Assembly (NCBI RefSeq): GCF_004000845.1
Contig: NZ_BIMA01000049.1
Location: 1 to 49,995, forward strand
Length of the DNA stretch: 49,995 nucleotides
Source of the DNA: Paenibacillus koleovorans NBRC 103111
Lineage (GTDB): Bacteria > Bacillota > Bacilli > Paenibacillales > NBRC-103111
Direction: 5' to 3'
A program made the translations under genes and the position numbers. The notes beneath the pieces were generated by a model. It worked only from the letters and a program-made list of their open reading frames with translations, was not told the origin of the DNA and made no database searches. Below are positions 36,101 to 44,763 of this stretch, piece after piece. Each line of letters begins with the position of its first letter. The first letter of the stretch is position 1.

Positions 36101-37026
36101 GAGTCGCCGAGAAGAGCATAGGTAGCTTCTGTAGCGTTGTTTGTAATAAAAGGGAGATCCGCAACTTTTTGATACGTATTTTTCGCAAACACAGCCTGGG
36201 CGGTCACTACATACCGATCATTGACATCTAGAATTTTAGAATCCAAGTTGTTAAAGGTCCCGAAACGGGGATATTGACCATACATTTCTTTAAGATTGTC
36301 TTTATTCATCCTGGCCCCTGCGTAATAGACACTCGTTTCGTCGGATAAAATTCGGTTGTTCGGATAGGCAAACCCGTAACCGCCATCATATTGCGATCGA
36401 CTGCTAATCGTGTCGGTGATGTAGTTATAAGCAACTACATCGGATCCGGAGGTGCCTGTCTCTCCTGCAAACAACGTGTTCGTTGATTCATCGATTGCTA
36501 GGATCGGTGTAGACAATCTAAGTTTCGTCAGCTTAGCCTCATTCCCAGATGCTTTATCCAGTTTGAAGACATCTCCATAGACGGGTACGGAGTAAAACAA
36601 TGATGTTGAAGTTACAGCGATGGATCTGGGATACTGAGTAGTTTGATAGTTCTCGGCCAAGCTCTTAGTAGCGAGATCAACCGCCTGAATCAAAGTTGCA
36701 CCGGCTAAAGCAATGTACAACTTATTACCTTGTCTTGCAAGATCCACAGGTAAAGAACCTACCAGAAGTTCCTTTTCAATCGTCAAGTCGGATGTACGAA
36801 TAAAAAATAACTTGTTGGTCGTTGCAGCGATAGCGTAAATGTAGCCTGCCTTATTGTCGATCTCCCAATCGGAAATTTCCTGTGGAAATGCCAGACTCAT
36901 TGTCGATGGAGACAAGGAAGTATTGTCAGCGAGTGTCGGCGGCAAGACGAACAGATTGCTGATCATTGCGAGTATCATGGAAACAAGAATGAAGTGATTA
37001 AAGCGTTTTCGAACTACACGAAGCAT
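33196..37026 (-). CDS. Secreted beta-propeller protein with three SLH domains
   Basis: A 1276-residue exported protein. Residues 1-33 are a Sec signal (basic start, long hydrophobic core, PPTLA). Two tandem propeller-like halves follow (about 45-330 and 335-625), sharing repeats such as SDLTIEKELLVGSLPVDL and SDLSLIKKEYIGSNPTDI. A beta-rich part with HNSSTNTLLDPP comes next, then a Gly/Ser-rich linker near 860-890. The last 190 residues are three S-layer-homology domains (FADLPASHYAKSAVDTLA; SDVLASDWYYSVVQSA; DAWATESAALAV) that anchor it to the cell-wall pyruvylated polymer. GGAGG lies 7 bases before the ATG at 37026. Base composition is clearly more AT-rich than its neighbours. Ligand is unknown. 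Confidence 0.92.
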   Translation of the reverse strand: MLRVVRKRFNHFILVSMILAMISNLFVLPPTLADNTSLSPSTMSLAFPQEISDWEIDNKAGYIYAIAATTNKLFFIRTSDLTIEKELLVGSLPVDLARQGNKLYIALAGATLIQAVDLATKSLAENYQTTQYPRSIAVTSTSLFYSVPVYGDVFKLDKASGNEAKLTKLRLSTPILAIDESTNTLFAGETGTSGSDVVAYNYITDTISSRSQYDGGYGFAYPNNRILSDETSVYYAGARMNKDNLKEMYGQYPRFGTFNNLDSKILDVNDRYVVTAQAVFAKNTYQKVADLPFITNNATEATYALLGDSNRVFVFRNQSIEAYDLDYVPVTANLTRYNAKYIKSDYPITSWTTNDQSDYIYGVSSMTNEWFVLNKSDLSLIKKEYIGSNPTDIQLQDNQLYIALRGTTNVSVIDTVYSNTLQTVINRVQVDYNPMRVYPASSKLLYATNAFGDDIRVTSAVYDSVTSGVYGEAKFPYSFYASAIVVDQPSNTLYGATFGTLYKLNLSTFGVISSSNNYYEQVRLQKDGEFLYYGNKRINESVTSMVYGTYPENVLYAKGTMVFGSKAVYDRDTFVKIRDLPVEVNKVFINTDGTIFMSTVKGIYRFDSFAGMDAFFAQAGRTPSMVLMIDEDLREGQFSGYLTFKAPLLADTVTGYLAYFIDANGWRISPIGMYLEKEYGDFLIYRVFDTYIPSNAVSIGIYSYVHNSSTNTLLDPPGIGDLIDAPKYFTRNIQLIDNDPATNRFVGTVRWNPGSFEPAQSKYNLYVLHDTDLVSGPVKTVQGGNTSYSVDLSLLNLPASAVGIAIALELKNGFEAPIINFKLFTESTSGSGSGGTGGSTGGGGSGGVIIGGGAPGVVPVLPPTDPIDVKLDSTEKGLQVVAGITPENFKKLYDDLAKAGGSDLLLDVTSVADLYDFKLAASSLKDLLPNNDDMTLTLQTAIGGIRFPVSSLQHLLSDGSEKDQLQFMIEKIAASDQLKLDSTISKLGGSKIGNALAFELYVIDKTEQKIEINQFSDYIGHTIMLPDKFQVKEGEVLVGAVWDPKTNTLNHVPVTYVPSKDGKPGYVTLWRQGNSIYTLYSVAKSFADLPASHYAKSAVDTLAANQIIDGFEDGTFRSEADVTRAQFAAMLVRALGLMSAAAKQKDFSDVLASDWYYSVVQSAASAGLISGYEDNTFRPNETISHQEAITMLANAQKFINSKQTMTAEQVHSILATVSSSIEVDAWATESAALAVTSGLVMAQDRFPFEKTKKTNRGETALWIARLLEKAQWSNQE

Positions 37027-37124
37027 CAGGATTCCTCCAAATAGTATGATTGCAATACTATTTCTCGACATAGTTTTACTTTTCCTTCTTTTACCTGAAT
37101 ACCAAATTATTCTCCATATGCATC

Positions 37125-37166
37125 AAAAAAATCCGAAACGACGGCGTAAACCGTCATTCGGGATTT
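37125..37166 (-). terminator. Terminator of the epimerase-like gene
   Basis: A hairpin with short bulges (AAAATCC, GAA and GACGG segments pairing with complementary segments up to 37166) lies just past the stop of the minus-strand gene ending at 37172. Seven A residues at 37125-37131 form the U-tract on that strand. Confidence 0.75.
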
Positions 37167-37171
37167 TTCAT

Positions 37172-38257
37172 TCACAGCGTAAAAGGCGTGACCGCGAGCG
37201 AGAATATGCGCGTCTCGCGCGGGCCGATGCGGCCGGCGGAGCCGTTGCGCACGGCTTCGGCGAGGCCGTGCGTCGGGTAGCCGCAGAACGGCTCGAGCCC
37301 GATGTTGTAGTGCCGCCCGAACCACGGGTAGCCCTTCGTGGCGCCGAATTCCTGCCAGTACCACAGGTACGGCAGCGCCTCGGCGTCCCACTCCACCCGG
37401 ATACCCGCGCTCAAGCGGCGGTTCTCCAGCTCGTACTGGCCCGTCGGCCCGAAGCCGGTCAAGTACACGATCTCCGAGGCAGTACCAGCCGGCGGCAATA
37501 CCGACAGGTCGATCCGGCCGGAGCCATCGCCGCCGACCGCGGCCGAATCCGTCGACGGAACGGCCGCGCCGTAAGGCCATGCGAACTCGCGCGGCTCGCG
37601 TCGTACGCGGCCAGCATCCGCGTCGGACACGTCCGCCGTCTCCGCGATCACCCGCACGCCTTCAGGCATCCGAACCGTGCAGCCCGGCTCCACGAACGGC
37701 CGCCCGAAAGCGAGATGCTGGCCCCACATGTATTCCAGCTCGACCTCGCTTTCGTTCACGAGCTCCTCCTCCAGCTGAAGCGAGGCGGAACCCAAGGTCA
37801 AGCTCATCGTCTTGGTCAGCCGGTACGGCATTTTCTTCGTCCGCACGCTGAAACGAACCGCGATCCGCTCCGGCGTATCCTCCACAATGTCGTGGTCCCA
37901 AGGCATATGCGCCACCTCGCCGTGCTGGCCGAACGTCGCGCCTTTGTATGTGCTGGTCGGCCCCCCGTTCGGGAACACCTCCTGCCAGCCACCCGGATAA
38001 TAATCGATGAACGTGGAGATCGGGTCCGGCGACGTCGGCAGATAGGCGTTCGGCGGCTGCACGCCGTTTTCGCTCAGCCACATGTAGTCGAGGTCGCGCG
38101 GCTTGTACAAGAACTCGTATACCTCCGTCCCTTTGTCCGGCAAAATCGATACCCTCACCTGATCGTTCTCCAGCACGACGGTCCGCATCCCGAAGTACGT
38201 ATACTGATCATGAATGCGGCACCCGTAATTGCGCTGCTTTCTATACACTTGCCCCAT
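37172..38257 (-). CDS. Aldose-1-epimerase-like protein (DUF4432 type)
   Basis: A protein of about 361 residues with a galactose-mutarotase-like beta-sandwich. Motifs include RVSILPDKGTEVYEF near the N terminus, PGGWQEVFPNGG, GQHGEVAHMPWDHD with a likely catalytic His, and EYMWGQHLAFGRPF with a second His. A Glu in GLEPFCGYPTHGL would be the catalytic base. The family interconverts sugar anomers or acts on sugar acids. The preferred start is ATG at 38257 after GAGGGGAG; an in-frame ATG 51 bases upstream has no such site. It is a single-gene unit with its own terminator. The 300-base gap to the toxin gene holds no other gene. Confidence 0.85.
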   Translation of the reverse strand: MGQVYRKQRNYGCRIHDQYTYFGMRTVVLENDQVRVSILPDKGTEVYEFLYKPRDLDYMWLSENGVQPPNAYLPTSPDPISTFIDYYPGGWQEVFPNGGPTSTYKGATFGQHGEVAHMPWDHDIVEDTPERIAVRFSVRTKKMPYRLTKTMSLTLGSASLQLEEELVNESEVELEYMWGQHLAFGRPFVEPGCTVRMPEGVRVIAETADVSDADAGRVRREPREFAWPYGAAVPSTDSAAVGGDGSGRIDLSVLPPAGTASEIVYLTGFGPTGQYELENRRLSAGIRVEWDAEALPYLWYWQEFGATKGYPWFGRHYNIGLEPFCGYPTHGLAEAVRNGSAGRIGPRETRIFSLAVTPFTL

Positions 38258-38516
38258 CGCCGCCAAAACTCCCCTCGCTTCAAACTCAGCCCATCGCACA
38301 ATCACCATTATACTAGCTTTAGTGCGACACGGGGAAATGTTGTCCTCGACTGGGTCGCCGTCCTTCTATCTGCAGCAGTTCATGATCACAGGAGCTTGCT
38401 GGAACGTCTCATTTCCCGCCTGAGTAGCCTCTTTTTCAAGCACCATACTGGCTGGCAACGCTCGACTTTTCAGATCCCATTCTACTGCATGATTTCTATA
38501 CGGGCCATTTTTGTGA

Positions 38517-38533
38517 TACAATTGTATATACAA
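38517..38533 (+). promoter_or_regulatory. Toxin-antitoxin promoter and palindromic operator
   Basis: TTGTATATACAA at 38522-38533 is a perfect 12-bp palindrome. It overlaps or follows a TACAAT box (38517-38522) with TG nearby, and lies 25 bases before the toxin start. This is where autoregulating ribbon-helix-helix antitoxins bind. The promoter elements are inferred; the palindrome is certain. Confidence 0.6.
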
Positions 38534-38557
38534 GCAATAGATAAAGGGGATTATCCG

Positions 38558-38824
38558 TTGTTTATTTGGGACGATGAGAACATAGAACATATCGGGGCCC
38601 ACAATGTGGAACCGGAAGAAGCAGAAGAAGCGATGACGGATCAGTTCCGAATCAAATTCGATGCTCATAGCGGTAAAAAAGGTTATATTGGTGCAACGGA
38701 AGAAGGACGCCGACTCGTAGTCATTTTTGTTGTTAGATACGAAGGGAAATATAGAGTCATCACAGCAAGAGATGCTGAGGAGCATGAGAAGAAACTTTAT
38801 AACAAGAGGAGGAGCGGAAGATGA
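38558..38824 (+). CDS. BrnT-like type II toxin
   Basis: An 88-residue basic protein of the BrnT family, whose members are RelE-fold ribonuclease toxins. The motifs FIWDDENIEHIGAHNV at the start, YIGATEEGRRLVVIF in the middle and YRVITARDAEEHEKKLY at the end match the family order and length. The start is TTG at 38558 with AAAGGGG 7 bases upstream; longer upstream reading is not supported. Its TGA stop overlaps the ATG of the antitoxin gene by 4 bases. Toxin-first order with the antitoxin second is the standard brnTA layout. Confidence 0.82.
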   Translation: MFIWDDENIEHIGAHNVEPEEAEEAMTDQFRIKFDAHSGKKGYIGATEEGRRLVVIFVVRYEGKYRVITARDAEEHEKKLYNKRRSGR

Positions 38825-39501
38825 AGATTATTCATTCATTTGACGAGATTCCAAAAGATATGTCGGATAGTGAGGCTGCCGAATTTTGGTCTACCCACGC
38901 ACTTAGCGAGGAGCTTCTGGAAGCCTCTATACTGGAAGATAATGATGATGAGCCGCCAAAACGTGTTTCGAAATCAATATCCATACGCCTGGATCAGGAT
39001 CTGCTAGATCGGATTAAGAAATTAGCCACTATCCGTCAAAAGGGTTATCAGTCCCTCATAAAAGAGTTTTTGATTGAACGCTTGTATGAAGAAGAGAAAA
39101 AGGCCGAGGGCCGATCATACAAGGAGGAGCATATTAAACAGCAAAGCGTACAATCTAACCTGCCAGCAGTTGATTCAGAAGAATCAGAAGAGGCCAAATT
39201 GAAACGTATGCTCAAGCGTTGGGGTTCAGAAATTAGCGTTAGCAGCGAAAGCGGTAAGCCCTATAACTCTGATGGAGAAGGAAGAGGTTTTTCTCTTATT
39301 GAATGCGGGCAAGGCAGTGGCAAAACTTGGAACATTCAGCGCTTGCTTGAGACGATGGGAAACAAACATTGTGAAAGGAGTAATTCGAACGAGAACTTTT
39401 GGTATGTAATCTTCATCACTAAAGAGGGCGATCTTAAAACCGAACTAGCTTCAAAGGAAGAACCTAAATACTTTGTTGTCACCACCCTCCCCGCTGGATA
39501 A
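38821..39501 (+). CDS. CopG/BrnA-like antitoxin with P-loop-bearing C-terminal extension
   Basis: A 226-residue protein. Residues 1-95 match CopG/BrnA-type antitoxins: SDSEAAEFWSTHALSEELLE, then a ribbon-helix-helix (KSISIRLDQDLLDRIKKLA, GYQSLIKEFLIERLYEE). Residues 100-150 are a charged linker with many Glu and Lys. Residues about 152-226 are a separate segment with GFSLIECGQGSGKTWNI, a Walker-A-like GxGxGKT motif, then NFWYVIFITKEGDL and YFVVTTLPAG. Typical antitoxins of this type are under 100 residues, so the tail is an unusual addition. Only about 60 residues follow the P-loop, too few for a complete ATPase. GGAGG precedes the ATG. A terminator follows. Confidence 0.8.
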   Translation: MKIIHSFDEIPKDMSDSEAAEFWSTHALSEELLEASILEDNDDEPPKRVSKSISIRLDQDLLDRIKKLATIRQKGYQSLIKEFLIERLYEEEKKAEGRSYKEEHIKQQSVQSNLPAVDSEESEEAKLKRMLKRWGSEISVSSESGKPYNSDGEGRGFSLIECGQGSGKTWNIQRLLETMGNKHCERSNSNENFWYVIFITKEGDLKTELASKEEPKYFVVTTLPAG

Positions 39502-39512
39502 CTTTTCATCAG

Positions 39513-39540
39513 AACATGGACTGCGTTGGTCCATGTTTTT
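39513..39540 (+). terminator. Terminator of the toxin-antitoxin operon
   Basis: A perfect 9-bp stem (39513-39521 with 39529-39537), 7-nt loop, and T-tract to 39540 lie 12 bases after the antitoxin stop codon. It is a typical intrinsic terminator. Confidence 0.85.
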
Positions 39541-39591
39541 GGTTTCTCGTATAGTGCCTGATTTTCAGCAAATAAGCTCCCTAGTGTCCGC

Positions 39592-39634
39592 AAAAAAGCC
39601 CGGCAACGATCTATTTGATCCGCAGCCGGGCTTT
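39592..39634 (-). terminator. Terminator of the kinase operon
   Basis: A 10-bp GC-rich stem (39595-39604 with 39625-39634) lies 12 bases past the stop of the minus-strand kinase gene; six A residues at 39592-39597 give the U-tract on that strand. Confidence 0.85.
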
Positions 39635-39645
39635 CCCCACCTCTA

Positions 39646-41361
39646 CTAGCGCTTTATCGCCTTCAACCGCTTCATCACATCGTTGCCGCCGCGGCCGAAG
39701 TAGTCGTATAACGCTACATATTCGCGGTATAACGCTTCGTAAGCCTCGCGGTGCATCGGATTAGGGCGGAAGCTCGTCTCCCGCACATGCGCCATATGCG
39801 CTGCCGCGTCTTGCAGGCTGTCGTAGCCGCCAGCCGAAGCCCCGGCGGCGACGGTGCCTAGCATCGCCGCGCCTAAGGCGGCGGTCTGGGTCGAAGCCGC
39901 GATGCGGATCTCCCGCCCGGTCACGTCGGCGTAGATCTGCATCAGCAACTCGTTCTTCTGCGGCAGTCCGCCGCAAGCGCAGATCTCGTCCACGGCGATG
40001 CCGGCCGACTCGAACGCCTCGATTATTCTTCGCGTGCCGAAAGCCGCCGACTCGAGCAAAGCCCGGTAGATCTCCTCGGGCTTCGTCTGCAGCGTCAGCC
40101 CGACCAGCAAGCCGCTCAGTCCGGCGTCGGCCAGCACGGAACGGTTGCCGTTCCACCAGTCGAGCGCCAGCAAGCCGGTCTCCCCCGGCGCATATGCAGT
40201 AGCGCCGCGCTCGAGCCACTCATGCAGGCTCAAGCCCGCAGCTTCCGCAACCGTTACTGCTGAGGCAGGAACGCCCTGTTCCACGAACCAGGCGAACATG
40301 TCGCCTACGGCCGGCTGCCCCGCCTCATAGCCGTACAACCCCGGCGCGATGCCGTCTTCGACGACGCCGCAGATCCCTTCGGCGAGCACCTCGCGCTCGC
40401 CGAGCAGCATATGGCAGATGGACGTGCCCATCGCCATCACCAGCTTGCCGGGCGTGACGGCGCCGACGCCGAGCACGCCCGCATGCGCGTCGCCGATCGC
40501 GGCGGCGACGGGGGTGCCCGCGACGAGGCCGAGCTCGGCCGCCATCGCGGCACCCAAACCGCCGGCGCGGCTCCCCACCGGGAGCACCGCGCCGCGCAGC
40601 TTCGTGGCGTACAAACGCGCGAGACGCGGATCGAGCGAGGCGAGGAACGCCTCGCTCGGGTAGCCGTCGCGCTTGTGCCACTGCGCCTTAAACCCGGCGG
40701 TGCAGGCATTGCGCGCCGCACCGGCACCGTCAACCCCGTCCGCCCCGATCAGCCGGGCCGTCACCCAATCCGCGGCCTCGACGAACAGCTCGGCCGCCTC
40801 CCACACCGCGGGAGCCTGATTCAGCGTCTCCCACACCTTCGCCAGCATCCACTCCGAAGACAGCTTGCCGCCGTACCGCGCCAGGAACCGCTCGCCGGCA
40901 GCCGCTGCAGCCGCATTCAGCCGATCCGCCTCCGGCTGGGCGGCGTGATGCTTCCACAGCTTCACCCAGCTGTGCGGCTCCTCGGCGTACGCCGGCTGCA
41001 GGCACAACGGCTCCAGCCGGGCGTCGACCGGCAGCATCGTACAAGTCGTGAAGTCGATGCCGATCCCGACCACGTCCTCCGCCCGAACGCCCGCCTCCCG
41101 CAGCACAGCCGGGACAGACTGCCGCAGCACCTCCATATAGTCGTCCGGATGCTGCAGCGCCCAGTCCGCCTCCAGCCGGCATCCGCTGCCCGGCAGCCGC
41201 TCGTCGATCACGCCGTGCGGGTAGCGGGTCACATGCGTCGCCACCTCGCGGCCGTCGCCCACATCTACCAGCAGCGCACGACCGGACTCCGTCCCGTAGT
41301 CCACACCAAGCGCATATCGCCGCCCAGATCCCTTCCCTTTTTCGCCGCCCTCACCGTTCAT
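39646..41361 (-). CDS. FGGY sugar kinase, ribulokinase-like
   Basis: A 571-residue FGGY-family kinase. [16 protein letters not shown] at the N terminus, [28 protein letters not shown], and [23 protein letters not shown] near the C terminus are ribulokinase (AraB-type) signatures. The family phosphorylates a ketose, here probably L-fuculose or D-ribulose made by the adjacent isomerase, in the cytoplasm. Length is that of AraB rather than of the shorter FucK (about 480). The ATG at 41361 has GGAGG upstream. A 28-codon leader frame overlaps the start. It is the last gene of the operon and ends at a terminator. Confidence is high for the family, moderate for the substrate. Confidence 0.88.
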   Translation of the reverse strand: MNGEGGEKGKGSGRRYALGVDYGTESGRALLVDVGDGREVATHVTRYPHGVIDERLPGSGCRLEADWALQHPDDYMEVLRQSVPAVLREAGVRAEDVVGIGIDFTTCTMLPVDARLEPLCLQPAYAEEPHSWVKLWKHHAAQPEADRLNAAAAAAGERFLARYGGKLSSEWMLAKVWETLNQAPAVWEAAELFVEAADWVTARLIGADGVDGAGAARNACTAGFKAQWHKRDGYPSEAFLASLDPRLARLYATKLRGAVLPVGSRAGGLGAAMAAELGLVAGTPVAAAIGDAHAGVLGVGAVTPGKLVMAMGTSICHMLLGEREVLAEGICGVVEDGIAPGLYGYEAGQPAVGDMFAWFVEQGVPASAVTVAEAAGLSLHEWLERGATAYAPGETGLLALDWWNGNRSVLADAGLSGLLVGLTLQTKPEEIYRALLESAAFGTRRIIEAFESAGIAVDEICACGGLPQKNELLMQIYADVTGREIRIAASTQTAALGAAMLGTVAAGASAGGYDSLQDAAAHMAHVRETSFRPNPMHREAYEALYREYVALYDYFGRGGNDVMKRLKAIKR

Positions 41362-41437
41362 CCGCTCCGCCCTCCGCTGCCATCGCCATCACGCCATGTT
41401 CAAGCTGCTCCAAACCGTCGCCGCTCTCACCGTTCAT
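41351..41437 (-). CDS. 28-codon leader frame before the kinase gene
   Basis: ATG at 41437 opens a 28-codon frame ([15 protein letters not shown]...) whose TGA overlaps the start of the kinase gene. Its start arises because a 27-nt segment, containing the kinase's own start region (41342-41368), recurs at 41418-41444 with one mismatch. A GGAGG lies upstream at 11 bases. It may couple translation of fucI and the kinase, or be a mere by-product of the duplication. No homology is known to me. Confidence 0.35.
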   Translation of the reverse strand: MNGESGDGLEQLEHGVMAMAAEGGADER

Positions 41438-41461
41438 CCGCTCCACAGCCTCCATCGCCCA

Positions 41462-43258
<1,797 letters not shown>

Positions 43259-43331
43259 GGATATCCTCTCCCTTGGAAAAAGTGTATAAGATGATTGCAT
43301 CTGCGATGTGTTGCTAATGCTCAATGAGGTG

Positions 43332-43349
43332 TGTGTAATCGATTACACA
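43332..43349. promoter_or_regulatory. 18-bp perfect palindrome, LacI/CcpA-type operator
   Basis: TGTGTAATCGATTACACA is a perfect inverted repeat. Its inner 14 bases, TGTAATCGATTACA (43334-43347), match the cre consensus TGWAANCGNTNWCA at every defined position. It lies between lacI-type regulator and fucI, 74 bases before the fucI start, so it could bind the neighbouring LacI-family protein, CcpA, or both. Confidence 0.8.
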
Positions 43350-43376
43350 TTCATCCTACTACGCCCTCACCGATCC

Positions 43377-43446
43377 GTCAACGGGGTTCACGTCAGCTTG
43401 TCCAGCACCGGTTCGAACGCTTCCTGCGCAATTCTAGCCTCTTGCC
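43377..43446 (-). pseudogene. Duplicated 3' end of the LacI-type regulator gene
   Basis: This 70-base segment resembles the 3' end of the regulator gene (43469-43537) and still reads EARIAQEAFEPVLDKLT then a stop, against ERARIVQEVFEPMLDRLK in the real gene. The similarity continues loosely to about 43460. It is a remnant of a tandem paralogue or of a recombination event. It cannot make a product, as no start or upstream frame remains. Confidence 0.75.
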
Positions 43447-43479
43447 ACCCGCTTCCTCGCCCTTTTCAGTCAACGAGAT

Positions 43480-44508
43480 TTACTTCAGCCTGTCCAGCAT
43501 CGGTTCGAACACTTCCTGCACGATTCTAGCCCTCTCGCCGCTCCTTTCCTCGTCCTCCCCAAACCGCTCCAACAGCCGCTCGCCTACCGCTTTTCCCATC
43601 GCATACGGTTTTTGCACGGCCGCCCAAATACGCGAGTTTTTCCATAAAGCAGCCGCCGGAAGCTCGCCGAATGACGCCAACGCCACATCTCCCGGGATAT
43701 TCGCCCCTATGCGCGCCAGCTCCAATAACGCCCCGAACGACATCACGTTGTTGAGCGACAAAATCGCGGTCGGCCTCCGATCCTCTTTCATCTGCAACAG
43801 CCTCTTCGCCGCCGCCGCCCCGCCTTCTTCCGAGTATTTCCCGTCGACAGCCAGCTCCGGACGCCACGCGATCCCATGCCGGCGAAAAGCTTCCTCCACA
43901 CCCTCCAGCCGCTCTACCGCCGTTGCCGCAACCTTGCCCCCATGGATGACCCCGATGCTCCTGTGCCCATCCTCAATCAGCTTCTCGGCCAGAGCACATG
44001 CGGTCTTCGCATTCGACTCGACGAACGTATCCAGCTCTACGCCCTCATTCTCGATCCGGCGATCGATCAGCAGCACCGGCGTCCCCGATCGGGTGATCGG
44101 CTCCAGCAGCTCCGACCCGCGCCGCGAAGCGGAAGCCAGCACGATCGCATCCGTCCGACGGCCGTGCATCAGCTCGAGCAGCTTATCCTCCTTCTCCGCC
44201 CGCTCATCCGAGCTCCCGAAGATCAGATGGTACCCCGCCGCCTGCACGACATCCTCCAGCCCCCGCGCCAGCTGCATAAAATAAGGATTCGAAATATCCG
44301 GCACGATTACGCCGATCGTCTGCGTCCGGTCCTGCTTCAAGCTGCGCGCGATCGCATTCATCCGGTAACCCAGCTTCTCCACGGCCTCGTACACGCGTTG
44401 CACGACATCGTCGCTCACATAGCCCGACCGGTTCAGCACTCTTGAGACCGTTGCCGTAGACACATTCGCTTCTTGCGCGACCTGCTTGATGTTCGGTTTC
44501 ATTTTCAT
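43480..44508 (-). CDS. LacI-family transcriptional regulator
   Basis: A 342-residue LacI/GalR-type repressor. Residues 3-50 are the helix-turn-helix and hinge (NIKQVAQEANVSTATVSRVLN, GYRMNAIARSL); residues 60-340 are the sugar-binding core (TIGVIVPDISNPYF, VLLIDRRIE, TAILSLNNV, GDVALASFGE). The start at 44508 (MKMKPN) follows a weak GTGTGGGACG; an in-frame ATG two codons later is an alternative. It lies upstream of fucI with the palindromic operator in between, so it probably represses fucI and the kinase until sugar binds. The upstream extension of the open frame is not supported. Confidence 0.9.
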   Translation of the reverse strand: MKMKPNIKQVAQEANVSTATVSRVLNRSGYVSDDVVQRVYEAVEKLGYRMNAIARSLKQDRTQTIGVIVPDISNPYFMQLARGLEDVVQAAGYHLIFGSSDERAEKEDKLLELMHGRRTDAIVLASASRRGSELLEPITRSGTPVLLIDRRIENEGVELDTFVESNAKTACALAEKLIEDGHRSIGVIHGGKVAATAVERLEGVEEAFRRHGIAWRPELAVDGKYSEEGGAAAAKRLLQMKEDRRPTAILSLNNVMSFGALLELARIGANIPGDVALASFGELPAAALWKNSRIWAAVQKPYAMGKAVGERLLERFGEDEERSGERARIVQEVFEPMLDRLK

Positions 44509-44610
44509 CGTCCCACACGCCCCGTCCGCCATTTTCAAAGCCATCGTACAGAATTTCGAATCCATCGTCAACTGCTGTCTGGCTTTACCTGTCTGCATAC
44601 AGGGGTTACG

Positions 44611-44760
44611 AGAATGGAGCAGCGCTACGGGAAGAGCCAGTTCAGCTTGACGCAACCGCAACTGGCCGATGAGGTCGGGCTGACGCCGCAATGCTTGTCC
44701 GCCTTCTTCAAGAAGCATTGCGGCGAGAGCTTGACTGACTATGTGACAGCCGTCCGCAAT
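44611..44760 (+). pseudogene. Fragment of an AraC/YesN-type helix-turn-helix
   Basis: About 45 residues on the plus strand read GKSQFSLTQPQLADEVGL then TPQCLSAFFKKHCGESLTDYVTA, the first helix-turn-helix of AraC-type response regulators. The second helix-turn-helix and everything upstream are missing, and the continuation reads antisense into the sialidase-like gene. It is a relic of a deleted regulator. The 255-base gap after the LacI-type gene contains nothing else I can support. Confidence 0.75.
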
Positions 44761-44763
44761 GGT

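Noticed and set aside
37046-38500. A long plus-strand open frame across the epimerase-like gene
   Set aside because: It is antisense to a well-supported gene and is Arg/His/Pro-rich shadow sequence. Only its last 88 codons (38558-38824) have a ribosome binding site and match a protein family.
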